A stretch of 64,000 nucleotides of DNA, from positions 114,156 through 178,155 of the forward strand of contig NZ_JAPIVP010000012.1 in assembly GCF_026239555.1 (NCBI RefSeq). The letters run 5' to 3'. Made by a program: the position numbers and the translations under genes. The notes below the pieces were generated by a model. It was not told the origin of the DNA and did not search any database. It saw only the letters and a program-made list of their open reading frames with translations. Positions 44,356 to 52,607 of the stretch are shown here, one piece after another; the first letter of the stretch is position 1, and each line of letters begins with the position of its first letter. This stretch comes from Pedobacter sp. PF22-3 (lineage in GTDB: Bacteria; Bacteroidota; Bacteroidia; Sphingobacteriales; Sphingobacteriaceae).

Positions 44356-46056
44356 ATGAATTTAAATACGAATTTAAAAGCAGAAAATACTTACGATGCT
44401 ATTGTTATAGGATCGGGGATTAGTGGCGGCTGGGCTGCAAAAGAACTTACCGAAAAAGGCTTACGTGTACTCATGCTCGAAAGAGGGATGAACATTGAGC
44501 ACATCACCGGGTACGAAAATGCCATGAAAAATCCATGGGATTTTAAACATGCAGGTAAACTTACTGAAGAACAAAAACGTACCCACCCGGTACAAAAAAG
44601 AGATTATCCATACCAGGAAGCAAACGAAAAATGGTGGGTAAACGATTTAGAATGCCCATATACCGAAGATAAACGTTTCGATTGGTACCGTGGTTTCCAC
44701 GTGGGTGGTAAATCTTTAATGTGGGGCCGTCAGAGTTACCGTTTAAGCGACCATAACTTTGAAGATAATGCAAAAGATGGTCATGGAAGCGATTGGCCGG
44801 TTCGTTATGCAGAACTTTCACCATGGTACGATTATGCAGAGCGTTTTGCTGGCATCAGTGGTTCTAAAGAGAACTGGCCCACTTGCCCGGATGGCGATTT
44901 TTTACCGCCAATGGATCTAAACATAGTTGAGAAATCGGTTAAATCACGCATAGAAGAACATTATAAAAGAGAACGGATTATGATGATTGGCCGTGTGGCT
45001 AACCTTACTGTTCCACATAAAGGCCGTGGTAATTGTCAATACAGAAACCTTTGTAGTCGTGGTTGTCCATTTGGTGCTTATTTTAGTACGCAGTCTTCTA
45101 CCCTACCTGCGGCAATGGCAACTAAACGTTTAACCCTAAGACCGTACTCTATCGTAAATCACATAATTTATGATAAAGATACCAAGAAAGCTAAAGGTGT
45201 AATGGTTATTGATGCAGAAACCAACAAAACAATGGAGTTTTATGCTAAAATCATTTTTGTAAACGGTTCTACACTAGCATCTACATTTATACTATTAAAT
45301 TCAACGTCAGAAGCACATCCAAACGGATTGGGCAATGGTAGTGGCCAGTTAGGTCATAACTTAATGGATCACCATTTCCGTTGCGGCGCATCCGGAGAGG
45401 CCGAAGGCTTTGATGATAAATATACCTATGGCCGCCGTGCAAATGGAATTTATGTACCAAGGTATCAAAACATTGGTAATGATAAACGCGATTACTTACG
45501 TGGTTTCGGTTACCAGGGCGGCGCGAGCAGAAGCAACTGGCAAAATGATGTGGCCGAATTATCATTTGGTGCAGATCTGAAACAAAAAATGACCACTCCT
45601 GGAAAATGGACTATGGGATTAGGCGGTTTCGGAGAAATGTTACCTTACTATGAAAACAAGGTCTATATTGATAAAACCAAAAAAGATAAATGGGGACAGC
45701 CTGTATTGGCAATTGATTGCGAATACAAAGAAAATGAGAAAAAAATGCGCGTGGATATGATGAACGATGCTGCTGAAATGTTGGAAAAAGCAGGCATCAA
45801 AAACATCAAAACATACGATGCAGGCTGTTATCCAGGTATGGCTATCCACGAAATGGGTACCGCCAGAATGGGTAATGATCCAAAAACTTCTGTGCTGAAC
45901 AAATGGAACCAGATGCACGAAGTAAACAATGTGTTTGTAACTGATGGATCGTGTATGCCATCAATTGCTTGCCAAAACCCTTCATTAACATTTATGGCGC
46001 TAACTGCGCGCGCTGCTGATTATGCAGTAAAAGAACTTAAGAAAAAGAATATCTAG
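44356..46056 (+). CDS. GMC-family FAD oxidoreductase with 3Fe-4S-type Cys motif, probable glucoside 3-dehydrogenase
   Basis: Protein of 566 residues. FAD-binding motif YDAIVIGSGISGGWAAKELT is at the N-terminus. At residues 227-237 lies C-QYRNL-C-SRG-C, spaced x5 and x3, the pattern that binds a 3Fe-4S cluster in the catalytic subunit of bacterial FAD glucose dehydrogenases. The C-terminal domain has the active-site His in AIHEMGTARMG and the Asn in QNPSLTFMALTARAADYAV. No signal peptide is present; export would be by the Tat-bearing partner gene. Predicted reaction: oxidation of a sugar or glycoside, most likely at C3, with electrons passed to cytochrome c. Confidence 0.88.
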   Translation: MNLNTNLKAENTYDAIVIGSGISGGWAAKELTEKGLRVLMLERGMNIEHITGYENAMKNPWDFKHAGKLTEEQKRTHPVQKRDYPYQEANEKWWVNDLECPYTEDKRFDWYRGFHVGGKSLMWGRQSYRLSDHNFEDNAKDGHGSDWPVRYAELSPWYDYAERFAGISGSKENWPTCPDGDFLPPMDLNIVEKSVKSRIEEHYKRERIMMIGRVANLTVPHKGRGNCQYRNLCSRGCPFGAYFSTQSSTLPAAMATKRLTLRPYSIVNHIIYDKDTKKAKGVMVIDAETNKTMEFYAKIIFVNGSTLASTFILLNSTSEAHPNGLGNGSGQLGHNLMDHHFRCGASGEAEGFDDKYTYGRRANGIYVPRYQNIGNDKRDYLRGFGYQGGASRSNWQNDVAELSFGADLKQKMTTPGKWTMGLGGFGEMLPYYENKVYIDKTKKDKWGQPVLAIDCEYKENEKKMRVDMMNDAAEMLEKAGIKNIKTYDAGCYPGMAIHEMGTARMGNDPKTSVLNKWNQMHEVNNVFVTDGSCMPSIACQNPSLTFMALTARAADYAVKELKKKNI

Positions 46057-46063
46057 AAAGGTT

Positions 46064-46228
46064 TAAAACATGAGGTGTAAGGTTTAAGGCAAAAGGCGTA
46101 AGGTCTAATCCCTAATCCCTACACCTTAAACCTTTATTAAAAAACAATATCTAAATAGGGAAAGGCTTAAGAGTTGAGGTATGGGGAAATTCACCCTAAA
46201 CCTTACACCTTACACCCCACACCTTTTA
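46064..46228. repeat. Intergenic low-complexity AAGGTTTAAGG-type repeat tract
   Basis: The gap between two operon genes is filled with variants of AAGGTTTAAGGC and GTGTAAGGTTTA and, further on, their complements CCTTAAACC and TAAACCTTACACC, so that the tract can fold back on itself. The same words occur near 8040-8105, 9395-9430, 19770-19800 and 36450-36500. Confidence 0.5.
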
Positions 46229-46232
46229 TAAC

Positions 46233-47390
46233 ATGAAAAGAAAATTAAGAATGGGCATGATAGGCGGTGGAAAAGACGCCTTTATCGGTGCCGTACATCG
46301 TTTGGCCGCTAACATGGATGGCCTAATCGAATTATCTGCCGGAGCTTTAAGTGTAAATCCTGAAGTTGGATACGAATCTGGAAAAATGCTTTTTCTTCCC
46401 GATAACAGGATATACAACAATTACGAAGAAATGCTGACAAAAGAAAGTGAATTGCCGGCAGACGAAAGAATTGATTTTGTAACCATTGTTACCCCAAACT
46501 TTGCCCACTTTGCACCTGCAATAATGGCATTGGATAAAGGGTTCAATGTGGTGATCGAAAAACCAATGACTTTAACTTTAGAAGAAGCAAAACAGCTTCA
46601 CGCGAAAGTAGAAGAAACAGGATTAACCCTTTGTTTAACACATACTTACTCTGGCTATCCAATGGTTAAGCAAGCCAAACAAATGGTAAGCGAAGGCGAA
46701 TTGGGTACTATCCGTAAAATTGTGGTAGAATATCCTCAAGGTTGGTTAAGCACACTTTCTGAACGCGAAGGTAATGCTCAAGCTGCCTGGCGTACAGACC
46801 CATCTAAAACCGGAAAAAGCGGTTGCATGGGAGATATAGGTACGCATGCAGCAAATCTTGCCGAATATATTTCTGGATTAAAAATCACTAAACTCTGTGC
46901 CGATTTAAATATAGTAGTACCAGGAAGAGCCATTGACGATGACGGTAACGTACTGTTAAAATTCGATAATGGCGCCAACGGCGTATTGGTGGCCTCACAA
47001 ATTGCTGCCGGCGAAGAAAATGCATTAAAAATCAGCGTTTATGGCGAAAAAGGTGGTTTAGAATGGCACCAGATGGAACCAAATACGATGATTGTGAGGT
47101 GGTTAAATGCACCGGCCCAGATCTATAGAACCGGTAATGCTTATATGGGAAGTTTTGCAAAACACAATACACGTACACCAGGCGGTCACCCTGAAGGTTA
47201 TTTAGAAGCATTTGCCAATATCTATAAAAACTTTGCACTAACCGTAGATGCAAAATTAAACAATGAGCAACCTACTGAAGAAATGCTCGATTTCCCTGGC
47301 ACCTCAGATGGAATCAGAGGAATGGCATTTATTGAAAATGTAGTGGCTTCAGGCCAATCAGATCAAAAATGGTTCGACCATAAAATATAA
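46233..47390 (+). CDS. Gfo/Idh/MocA-family oxidoreductase, cytoplasmic
   Basis: Protein of 385 residues without a signal peptide. The Rossmann motif is RMGMIGGGKDAFIGAVH, and the substrate-site Lys lies in FNVVIEKPMTLT; a second motif GDIGTHAANLAEYISG carries the catalytic Asp and His. It would use NAD(H) or NADP(H) to oxidise or reduce a sugar carbon, here likely the reduction of a 3-keto-sugar to a normal hexose. It is followed 7 nt later by a TIM-barrel gene, so the two are cotranscribed. Confidence 0.9.
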   Translation: MKRKLRMGMIGGGKDAFIGAVHRLAANMDGLIELSAGALSVNPEVGYESGKMLFLPDNRIYNNYEEMLTKESELPADERIDFVTIVTPNFAHFAPAIMALDKGFNVVIEKPMTLTLEEAKQLHAKVEETGLTLCLTHTYSGYPMVKQAKQMVSEGELGTIRKIVVEYPQGWLSTLSEREGNAQAAWRTDPSKTGKSGCMGDIGTHAANLAEYISGLKITKLCADLNIVVPGRAIDDDGNVLLKFDNGANGVLVASQIAAGEENALKISVYGEKGGLEWHQMEPNTMIVRWLNAPAQIYRTGNAYMGSFAKHNTRTPGGHPEGYLEAFANIYKNFALTVDAKLNNEQPTEEMLDFPGTSDGIRGMAFIENVVASGQSDQKWFDHKI

Positions 47391-47397
47391 TTCCGGC

Positions 47398-48456
47398 ATG
47401 ACAACGATAAAAGGACCAGCTGTATTTTTAGCACAGTTTATAAGCGACGAAGCTCCATTTAATTCACTTGATAGTATTTGCAAATGGGCTGCAGATTTGG
47501 GATTTAAAGGCATCCAGATGCCAACACTTGATGCCCGCTTTATTGATCTCAAACAAGCGGCAGAAAGCAAAACCTATGCTGATGAGTTAACAGGTAAAAT
47601 TGCCACTTACGGTTTAGAAATTACTGAGCTTTCTACACACTTACAAGGACAATTGGTGGCAGTTCACCCTGCTTACGATGACTTATTTGATGCTTTTGCA
47701 CCAAAAGAAGTACACAAAAATCCAAAAGCCAGGACAGAATGGGCTGTACAGCAGATGAAATACGCGGCTAAAGCATCACAAAACCTGGGTTTAAATGCAC
47801 ACGCAACTTTTAGTGGTTCGTTATTATGGCAGTATTTCCACCCTTGGCCACAACGTCCGGCCGGCCTGGTTGAAGAGGGTTTTGCAGAACTGGCAAAACG
47901 CTGGACACCGATCTTAAACGAATTTGATCAATGTGGTGTAGATGTTTGTTATGAAATACACCCTGGAGAAGATTTATTTGATGGCGAAACTTATGAAATG
48001 TTCCTCGCTGCGGTAAATAATCACCCTCGGGCATGCTTATTGTATGACCCATCTCACTTTGTGTTGCAACAATTGGATTACATTCAGTACATCGATTTTT
48101 ACCACGAACGCATCAAAGCCTTCCATGTAAAAGATGCAGAATTTAATCCTACGGGCAAACAAGGCACTTTTGGTGGATACCAGAGTTGGGCAAACCGCGC
48201 TGGTCGTTACCGCTCACCTGGTGATGGACAAGTTGATTTTAAAACCATTTTTAGTAAATTAGCCCAATATGATTTTAAAGGTTGGGCCGTTATGGAATGG
48301 GAATGCTGTATTAAAAACCAGCAAGATGGGGCCCGTGAAGGTGCAGAATTTATCAAAAAGAATATCATTAACGTAACTGATAAAGCATTTGATGATTTTG
48401 CGGCATCAGGTAGTGATAGCGCTTTTAATAAAAGAATATTAGGATTACAAGAATAA
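47398..48456 (+). CDS. Sugar phosphate isomerase/epimerase-like TIM-barrel protein, cytoplasmic
   Basis: Protein of 352 residues, no signal peptide. Barrel motifs include PTLDARFIDL, VDVCYEIHPGEDLFDGETY (metal ligand Glu/His), CLLYDPSHFVLQQLDY, AFHVKDAEFNPTG and WAVMEWECCIKN. This is the longer branch of the xylose-isomerase-like family, different from the exported paralogues nearby. It likely isomerises or cleaves a keto-sugar produced by the preceding Gfo/Idh/MocA enzyme, with which it shares an operon. The substrate is not certain. Confidence 0.88.
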   Translation: MTTIKGPAVFLAQFISDEAPFNSLDSICKWAADLGFKGIQMPTLDARFIDLKQAAESKTYADELTGKIATYGLEITELSTHLQGQLVAVHPAYDDLFDAFAPKEVHKNPKARTEWAVQQMKYAAKASQNLGLNAHATFSGSLLWQYFHPWPQRPAGLVEEGFAELAKRWTPILNEFDQCGVDVCYEIHPGEDLFDGETYEMFLAAVNNHPRACLLYDPSHFVLQQLDYIQYIDFYHERIKAFHVKDAEFNPTGKQGTFGGYQSWANRAGRYRSPGDGQVDFKTIFSKLAQYDFKGWAVMEWECCIKNQQDGAREGAEFIKKNIINVTDKAFDDFAASGSDSAFNKRILGLQE

Positions 48457-48478
48457 CAACACACAAAACACACACAAC

Positions 48479-48532
48479 ATGAAAACCTGCATAAGCAACA
48501 ATAATAGAACGTTAACGCTTATGCAAGCTTGA
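48479..48532 (+). other. Possible 17-codon leader peptide ORF containing a hairpin
   Basis: ATG at 48479 opens an 17-codon frame (MKTCISNNNRTLTLMQA) with the same ACACACAAC upstream sequence as the cytochrome gene at 48559. It overlaps the inverted repeat TGCATAAGC (48488-48496) / GCTTATGCA (48517-48525). It may be only spacer sequence, or a regulatory hairpin before the cytochrome gene. Confidence 0.25.
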
Positions 48533-48558
48533 ATGCAATTAAAAACAACACACACAAC

Positions 48559-48945
48559 ATGAAAAAAACATTTTTAATTTTAGGCGCTGTAGTCATTTTT
48601 ATGGCGTCCTTTTCAAAGGCCGATTTAGCGAAAGAGAAGACCGTGCTTGCAACGGCAACAACAACAAACCATGCAACGTTTCAATCAAATCCAGGTGAAA
48701 AACTGATCAATAAATCAGATTGTTTAGGTTGTCACAACAAAACCAATAAAATTATCGGTCCTGCATACGTAGAAATCGCAAAAAAATATCCGGCTACAGA
48801 AAAAAACATCAATATGTTAGCGGATAAAATTATTAAAGGTGGAACCGGGGTTTGGGGCAATATGCCAATGACCGCTCATGCCACGCTTAAAAAAGACGAC
48901 GCAAAATTAATGGTAAAGTATATTTTATCTTTAAAGAAAAAATAG
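48559..48945 (+). CDS. Single-haem cytochrome c, periplasmic
   Basis: Protein of 128 residues from ATG 48559, chosen because it starts the signal sequence (KKTFLILGAVVIFMASFSK). One haem site, CLGCH at residues 55-59, and a Met ligand in GNMPMTAHA. It is a small class I cytochrome similar to cytochrome c551/552. In the operon it is the natural electron acceptor for the GMC dehydrogenase at 44356 and takes the place of the usual multihaem subunit. Start codon at 48559 follows a short repeat ACACACAACATG also seen at 48479. Confidence 0.92.
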   Translation: MKKTFLILGAVVIFMASFSKADLAKEKTVLATATTTNHATFQSNPGEKLINKSDCLGCHNKTNKIIGPAYVEIAKKYPATEKNINMLADKIIKGGTGVWGNMPMTAHATLKKDDAKLMVKYILSLKKK

Positions 48946-48977
48946 TCGAATTCCGTTAGCAAATCGATTTACTAAAT

Positions 48978-50435
48978 ATGAAAACAGAGCAAGAAAATAA
49001 AAGCACGAGTAACCGTCGTGATTTTATTAAAACTTCAGCAATCGCTGCCGCTGCCTTTATGATTGTTCCGCGCCATGTTTTGGGCGGGACAGGTTATTTA
49101 GCACCGAGCGATCGCCTATTAGTTGCCGGCATTGGTGTTGGCGGAAAAGGTCAAAGCGATTTAGATATGTTTTACAAAAGTGGAAAAGCAGATATCGCTT
49201 TTCTGTGTGATGTAGACGATCGCCGTGCAGCCAATAGTGTAAAAGCTTTCCCTAAAGCAAAATACTATAAAGATTGGCGCGAGATGTTGGATAAAGAACA
49301 TAAAAACATCGACGCTGTCTCTGTTTCTACTCCCGATCATAACCATGCCATCCAGGCTTTAGCCGCCATGCAGCTGGGCAAACATGTTTACGTTCAAAAG
49401 CCTTTAACACACGATATTTATGAAGCGCGGATTCTAACCGCAGCAGCAAAAAAATATAAAGTGGTTACGCAAATGGGTAATCAAGGTGCATCAAACGACG
49501 GTCCCCGCCAAATGAAGGAATGGTATGAAGCTGGCTTAATCGGCGATGTACACACGGTTTATGCCTGGACAAACCGTCCGGTATGGCCACAAGGTATTCC
49601 ATGGCCAAACAAAAAAGCAGAAATTCCTAACGAATTAGACTGGAATTTATGGTTGGGAACAGCTCCTGAAAAGGATTATGTTGATAAATTGGTTCCATTT
49701 AACTGGCGTGGCTGGTGGGATTACGGAACTGGCGCTTTGGGCGATATGGGCTGTCACTTAATCGAAGCTCCTTTTAGTGTATTAAATTTAAAATACGCCA
49801 AAGAGGTTCAGGCAAGTGTAGGTTCTGTTTATGTAGATGAATTTAAACGCGGTTATTTCCCTGAAAGCTGCCCTCCATCAAGCCATGTTACCTTAAAATT
49901 CCCTAAAACGAATAAAACAAAAGGTGATGTTACTTTACATTGGATGGATGGTGGTATCCAGCCAGAACGCCCGGAAGAATTAGAAGCAAACGAAACTTTT
50001 GGTGATGGCGGTAACGGCACCCTGTTTATCGGCACAAAAGGCAAAATGATGTCTGAAACGTATAGTGCAAATCCAAAATTATTGCCTTTAAGTAAAAATA
50101 AAGACATTAAGGTTGCACCAAAATACGCCCGCGTACCAGATGGCGCAAACGGACACTACAAACAATGGGTTGAGGCTGCAATTGCCGGTTATGGCAAACA
50201 AGAAGTAAGTTCTCCATTCGAAATTGCTGGTCCTTTAACCGAAGCTTTATTAATGGCCAACCTGGCGATCAGAAGTTTTGATATCCAGAAAACGGTAAAT
50301 GATAAAATTACTTATCCGGGCAGGTACACGAAAATGTTATGGGATAACGATAATATGAAAGTGACCAACTTCGATGAAGCAAACCAGTTTGTAAAACGCG
50401 AATACCGTAAAGGCTGGAACAATTTAACTCTTTAA
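48978..50435 (+). CDS. Tat-exported Gfo/Idh/MocA-family oxidoreductase
   Basis: Protein of 485 residues with a Tat signal (NRRDFIKTSAIAAAAFMIV). After it come the Rossmann motif VAGIGVGGKGQSDLDMFY, the substrate motif YVQKPLTHDIYEARIL, where QKP replaces the usual EKP, and GWWDYGTGALGDMGCHLIEA with the catalytic Asp/His pair. Exported members of this family keep their cofactor tightly bound and can shuttle hydride inside the periplasm. In this operon it would oxidise or reduce a glycoside at C3 beside the DUF1080 hydrolase encoded next. Confidence 0.88.
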   Translation: MKTEQENKSTSNRRDFIKTSAIAAAAFMIVPRHVLGGTGYLAPSDRLLVAGIGVGGKGQSDLDMFYKSGKADIAFLCDVDDRRAANSVKAFPKAKYYKDWREMLDKEHKNIDAVSVSTPDHNHAIQALAAMQLGKHVYVQKPLTHDIYEARILTAAAKKYKVVTQMGNQGASNDGPRQMKEWYEAGLIGDVHTVYAWTNRPVWPQGIPWPNKKAEIPNELDWNLWLGTAPEKDYVDKLVPFNWRGWWDYGTGALGDMGCHLIEAPFSVLNLKYAKEVQASVGSVYVDEFKRGYFPESCPPSSHVTLKFPKTNKTKGDVTLHWMDGGIQPERPEELEANETFGDGGNGTLFIGTKGKMMSETYSANPKLLPLSKNKDIKVAPKYARVPDGANGHYKQWVEAAIAGYGKQEVSSPFEIAGPLTEALLMANLAIRSFDIQKTVNDKITYPGRYTKMLWDNDNMKVTNFDEANQFVKREYRKGWNNLTL

Positions 50436-50442
50436 TTATTAC

Positions 50443-50520
50443 AAACCCCACAGGTTTTAAGACAACGAAGTCTCCAATAAGGCCTTCCAATTATTAAACC
50501 GAATTAAACCTGTGGGGTTT
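50443..50520 (+). repeat. Long-armed inverted repeat CCCCACAGGTTT between two operon genes
   Basis: AAACCCCACAGGTTT (50443-50457) and AAACCTGTGGGGTTT (50506-50520) form a perfect 15-bp stem around a 48-base loop, ending in T residues. Related hairpins occur at 35613-35641 and 55275-55300. It may limit read-through into the DUF1080 gene. Confidence 0.6.
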
Positions 50521-50533
50521 TACGCACAAAAAA

Positions 50534-51214
50534 ATGAAAAAAATCTTTCTTTCTGCTTGTATCATACTTGCAGTTACACAAATATCAAAAGCACAAAAAG
50601 GCTTTAAACCACTTTTTGATGGTAAAACTACAACAGGCTGGCATACTTACAATAAAACTACTGTTGGTAGTGGTTGGCAGGTTCAGGATGGTGCATTACA
50701 TCTGGATTTAGCTAAAAAAGGTACTGATGGCGGCGGCGATTTAGTGACAGATAAAGAATACGGCGACTTCCACTTAAAATATGAATGGAAAGTGGCTCCT
50801 AAAGCAAATAGCGGTCTGATTTTTTATGTTCATGAAGAACCTAAATACCATGCTACCTATTCTACAGGTTTAGAAATGCAGGTAATCGATAATGATGGTC
50901 ACCCTGATGGAAAAATCACTAAGCATCGTGCCGGCGATCTTTATGATCTGGTAAAAAGTTCATCAGAACCGGTTAAAGCAGTTGGCGAATGGAACAAAGC
51001 CGAAATCATTAGTAAAAAGGGCAAATTGACCTTAATTTTAAATGGCGTTGAAGTCGTAAAAACAACCCTATGGGACGATAACTGGAAAAAAATTGTTGCA
51101 GGCAGCAAATTTGCAACATGGGAAAACTGGGGAACCTTTAAAACTGGTAAAATTGCCTTACAAGATCACGGAGATGAAGTTTGGTACAAAAACATCTCTA
51201 TAAAAGAACTATAA
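50534..51214 (+). CDS. DUF1080 (PF06439) protein, 3-keto-disaccharide hydrolase family
   Basis: Protein of 226 residues with a Sec signal peptide. The jelly-roll fold of PF06439 shows as FKPLFDGKTTTGWHTYNKTT, GSGWQVQDGALHLD, YGDFHLKYEWKVAPKANSGL, YSTGLEMQVIDNDGHPDGK and the strand YKNISIKEL at the end. Members of the family, including those in gut Bacteroides, hydrolyse 3-keto-glycosidic bonds. It is preceded by an exported Gfo/Idh/MocA enzyme and followed by an MFS transporter, which fits cleavage of oxidised disaccharides in the periplasm followed by uptake. Confidence 0.88.
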   Translation: MKKIFLSACIILAVTQISKAQKGFKPLFDGKTTTGWHTYNKTTVGSGWQVQDGALHLDLAKKGTDGGGDLVTDKEYGDFHLKYEWKVAPKANSGLIFYVHEEPKYHATYSTGLEMQVIDNDGHPDGKITKHRAGDLYDLVKSSSEPVKAVGEWNKAEIISKKGKLTLILNGVEVVKTTLWDDNWKKIVAGSKFATWENWGTFKTGKIALQDHGDEVWYKNISIKEL

Positions 51215-51367
51215 AAATGGAAAATGTAAGAGGGAAAATGTATAATGTGAATTACAAAATCCCTCTTACCGAATCCTGTTAAAATATTATAAAATTGTAA
51301 GATGAGTTACGGGGATACGTTTCCATCATCCCTCTTACCTTAACCATTTTACATAATTACTAGCCAA

Positions 51368-52606
51368 ATGAATAGCACTACTCGCTTTAAACTTTCTGCC
51401 ATGATGTTCCTTGAATTTTTTATCTGGGGCGCATGGTTTGTAACTTTAGGAGCTTTCTTAAACAATAACCTGAAGGCAACCAACTCTGAAATTGGTTCTG
51501 TATTTTCAACACAATCTTGGGGCGCTATTATTGCTCCATTTATAATAGGTCTTATTGCCGACAGATATTTTAACGCCGAAAGAATTTTAGGTGTGCTACA
51601 TATTATTGGTGCGATTTTAATGTACCAGATGTATAGTGCGCCCGATGTAAGCGTTTTCTATCCTTACGTTTTAGCTTATATGATTTTATTTATGCCAACC
51701 CTTGCCTTGGTAAACTCAGTTTCTTTTAACCAAATGAAAGATGCCGAAAAAGAATTTGCAAACATCAGGGTATTTGGTACAATCGGCTGGATCATTGCCG
51801 GTTTGTTGATTAGTTTTGCCTTCCATTGGGATTCTCCGGAAGGAATTCAGGCTGGATTATTAAAAAGCACGTTTTTAATGGCTGGTATCGCCTCTTTGGT
51901 ATTGGGATTATTTAGTTTTACATTACCTGCAACCCCACCAAAAGTTGCTAAAGATGAAAAAATAAAATTAAGTGACATTTTAGGTTTAGATGCTTTGAAA
52001 TTGTTAAAAGATAAAAATTTTGCGGTTTTCTTTATTTCTTCCATCCTGATCTGTATTCCATTGGCATTTTATTATCAAAATGCGGGTCTTTTCCTGGCAG
52101 ATATCAAAGTTTCTAACCCAACAGGTAAAATGGCCATTGGTCAGGTTTCCGAAGCATTATTTTTACTGGCTATCCCTGTTTTCTTTTCAAAATACGGCTT
52201 TAAGAAAACTATTATAGTTGGTATGTTGGCTTGGGCAGTACGCTACATTCTTTTTGCTTATGGTAATGCCGGCAGTTTAAGTTTTATGCTGATTATAGGT
52301 ATTGCACTTCACGGTGTTTGCTATGATTTCTTTTTTGTTTCTGGTCAGATTTATACCAACTCAAAAGCAGGAGAAAAATTTAAAAGTGCAGCTCAGGGTA
52401 TTATCACCCTAGCCACCTATGGCGTTGGTATGTTAATCGGGTTCAAAGTAGCAGGGTTAATCACAGACATGTATAAAACCGGGGATGTAACTGATTGGAA
52501 AATGGTTTGGATTATACCGGCAGGTATTGCAGCTGCAGTTTTCTTATTATTTGCCGTACTGTTTAACGATAAAACCAAATCAGAAGTAGAAGTTAAAACT
52601 GTTTAA
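51368..52606 (+). CDS. MFS transporter of the nucleoside/H+ symporter (NupG) type
   Basis: Protein of 412 residues with about 12 membrane helices, beginning RFKLSAMMFLEFFIWGAWFV and including WGAIIAPFIIGLIADRYFN and IRVFGTIGWIIAGLLISF. The fold and wording match the NupG/XapB-like group, which in Bacteroidota often sits with Tat-exported Gfo/Idh/MocA and TIM-barrel genes; there it presumably imports a sugar or keto-sugar rather than a nucleoside. The next gene starts 1 nt after its stop, so they are cotranscribed. The 153-nt gap before it carries complementary GTAAGAGGGA/TCCCTCTTAC repeats. Confidence 0.88.
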   Translation: MNSTTRFKLSAMMFLEFFIWGAWFVTLGAFLNNNLKATNSEIGSVFSTQSWGAIIAPFIIGLIADRYFNAERILGVLHIIGAILMYQMYSAPDVSVFYPYVLAYMILFMPTLALVNSVSFNQMKDAEKEFANIRVFGTIGWIIAGLLISFAFHWDSPEGIQAGLLKSTFLMAGIASLVLGLFSFTLPATPPKVAKDEKIKLSDILGLDALKLLKDKNFAVFFISSILICIPLAFYYQNAGLFLADIKVSNPTGKMAIGQVSEALFLLAIPVFFSKYGFKKTIIVGMLAWAVRYILFAYGNAGSLSFMLIIGIALHGVCYDFFFVSGQIYTNSKAGEKFKSAAQGIITLATYGVGMLIGFKVAGLITDMYKTGDVTDWKMVWIIPAGIAAAVFLLFAVLFNDKTKSEVEVKTV

Positions 52607-52607
52607 T

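Noticed and set aside
43750..46056. Reading the GMC/gamma pair as a simple gluconate 2-dehydrogenase
   Set aside because: The neighbours (DUF1080, Gfo/Idh/MocA, TIM barrels) and the missing multihaem subunit fit glycoside oxidation better, though gluconate cannot be strictly excluded.
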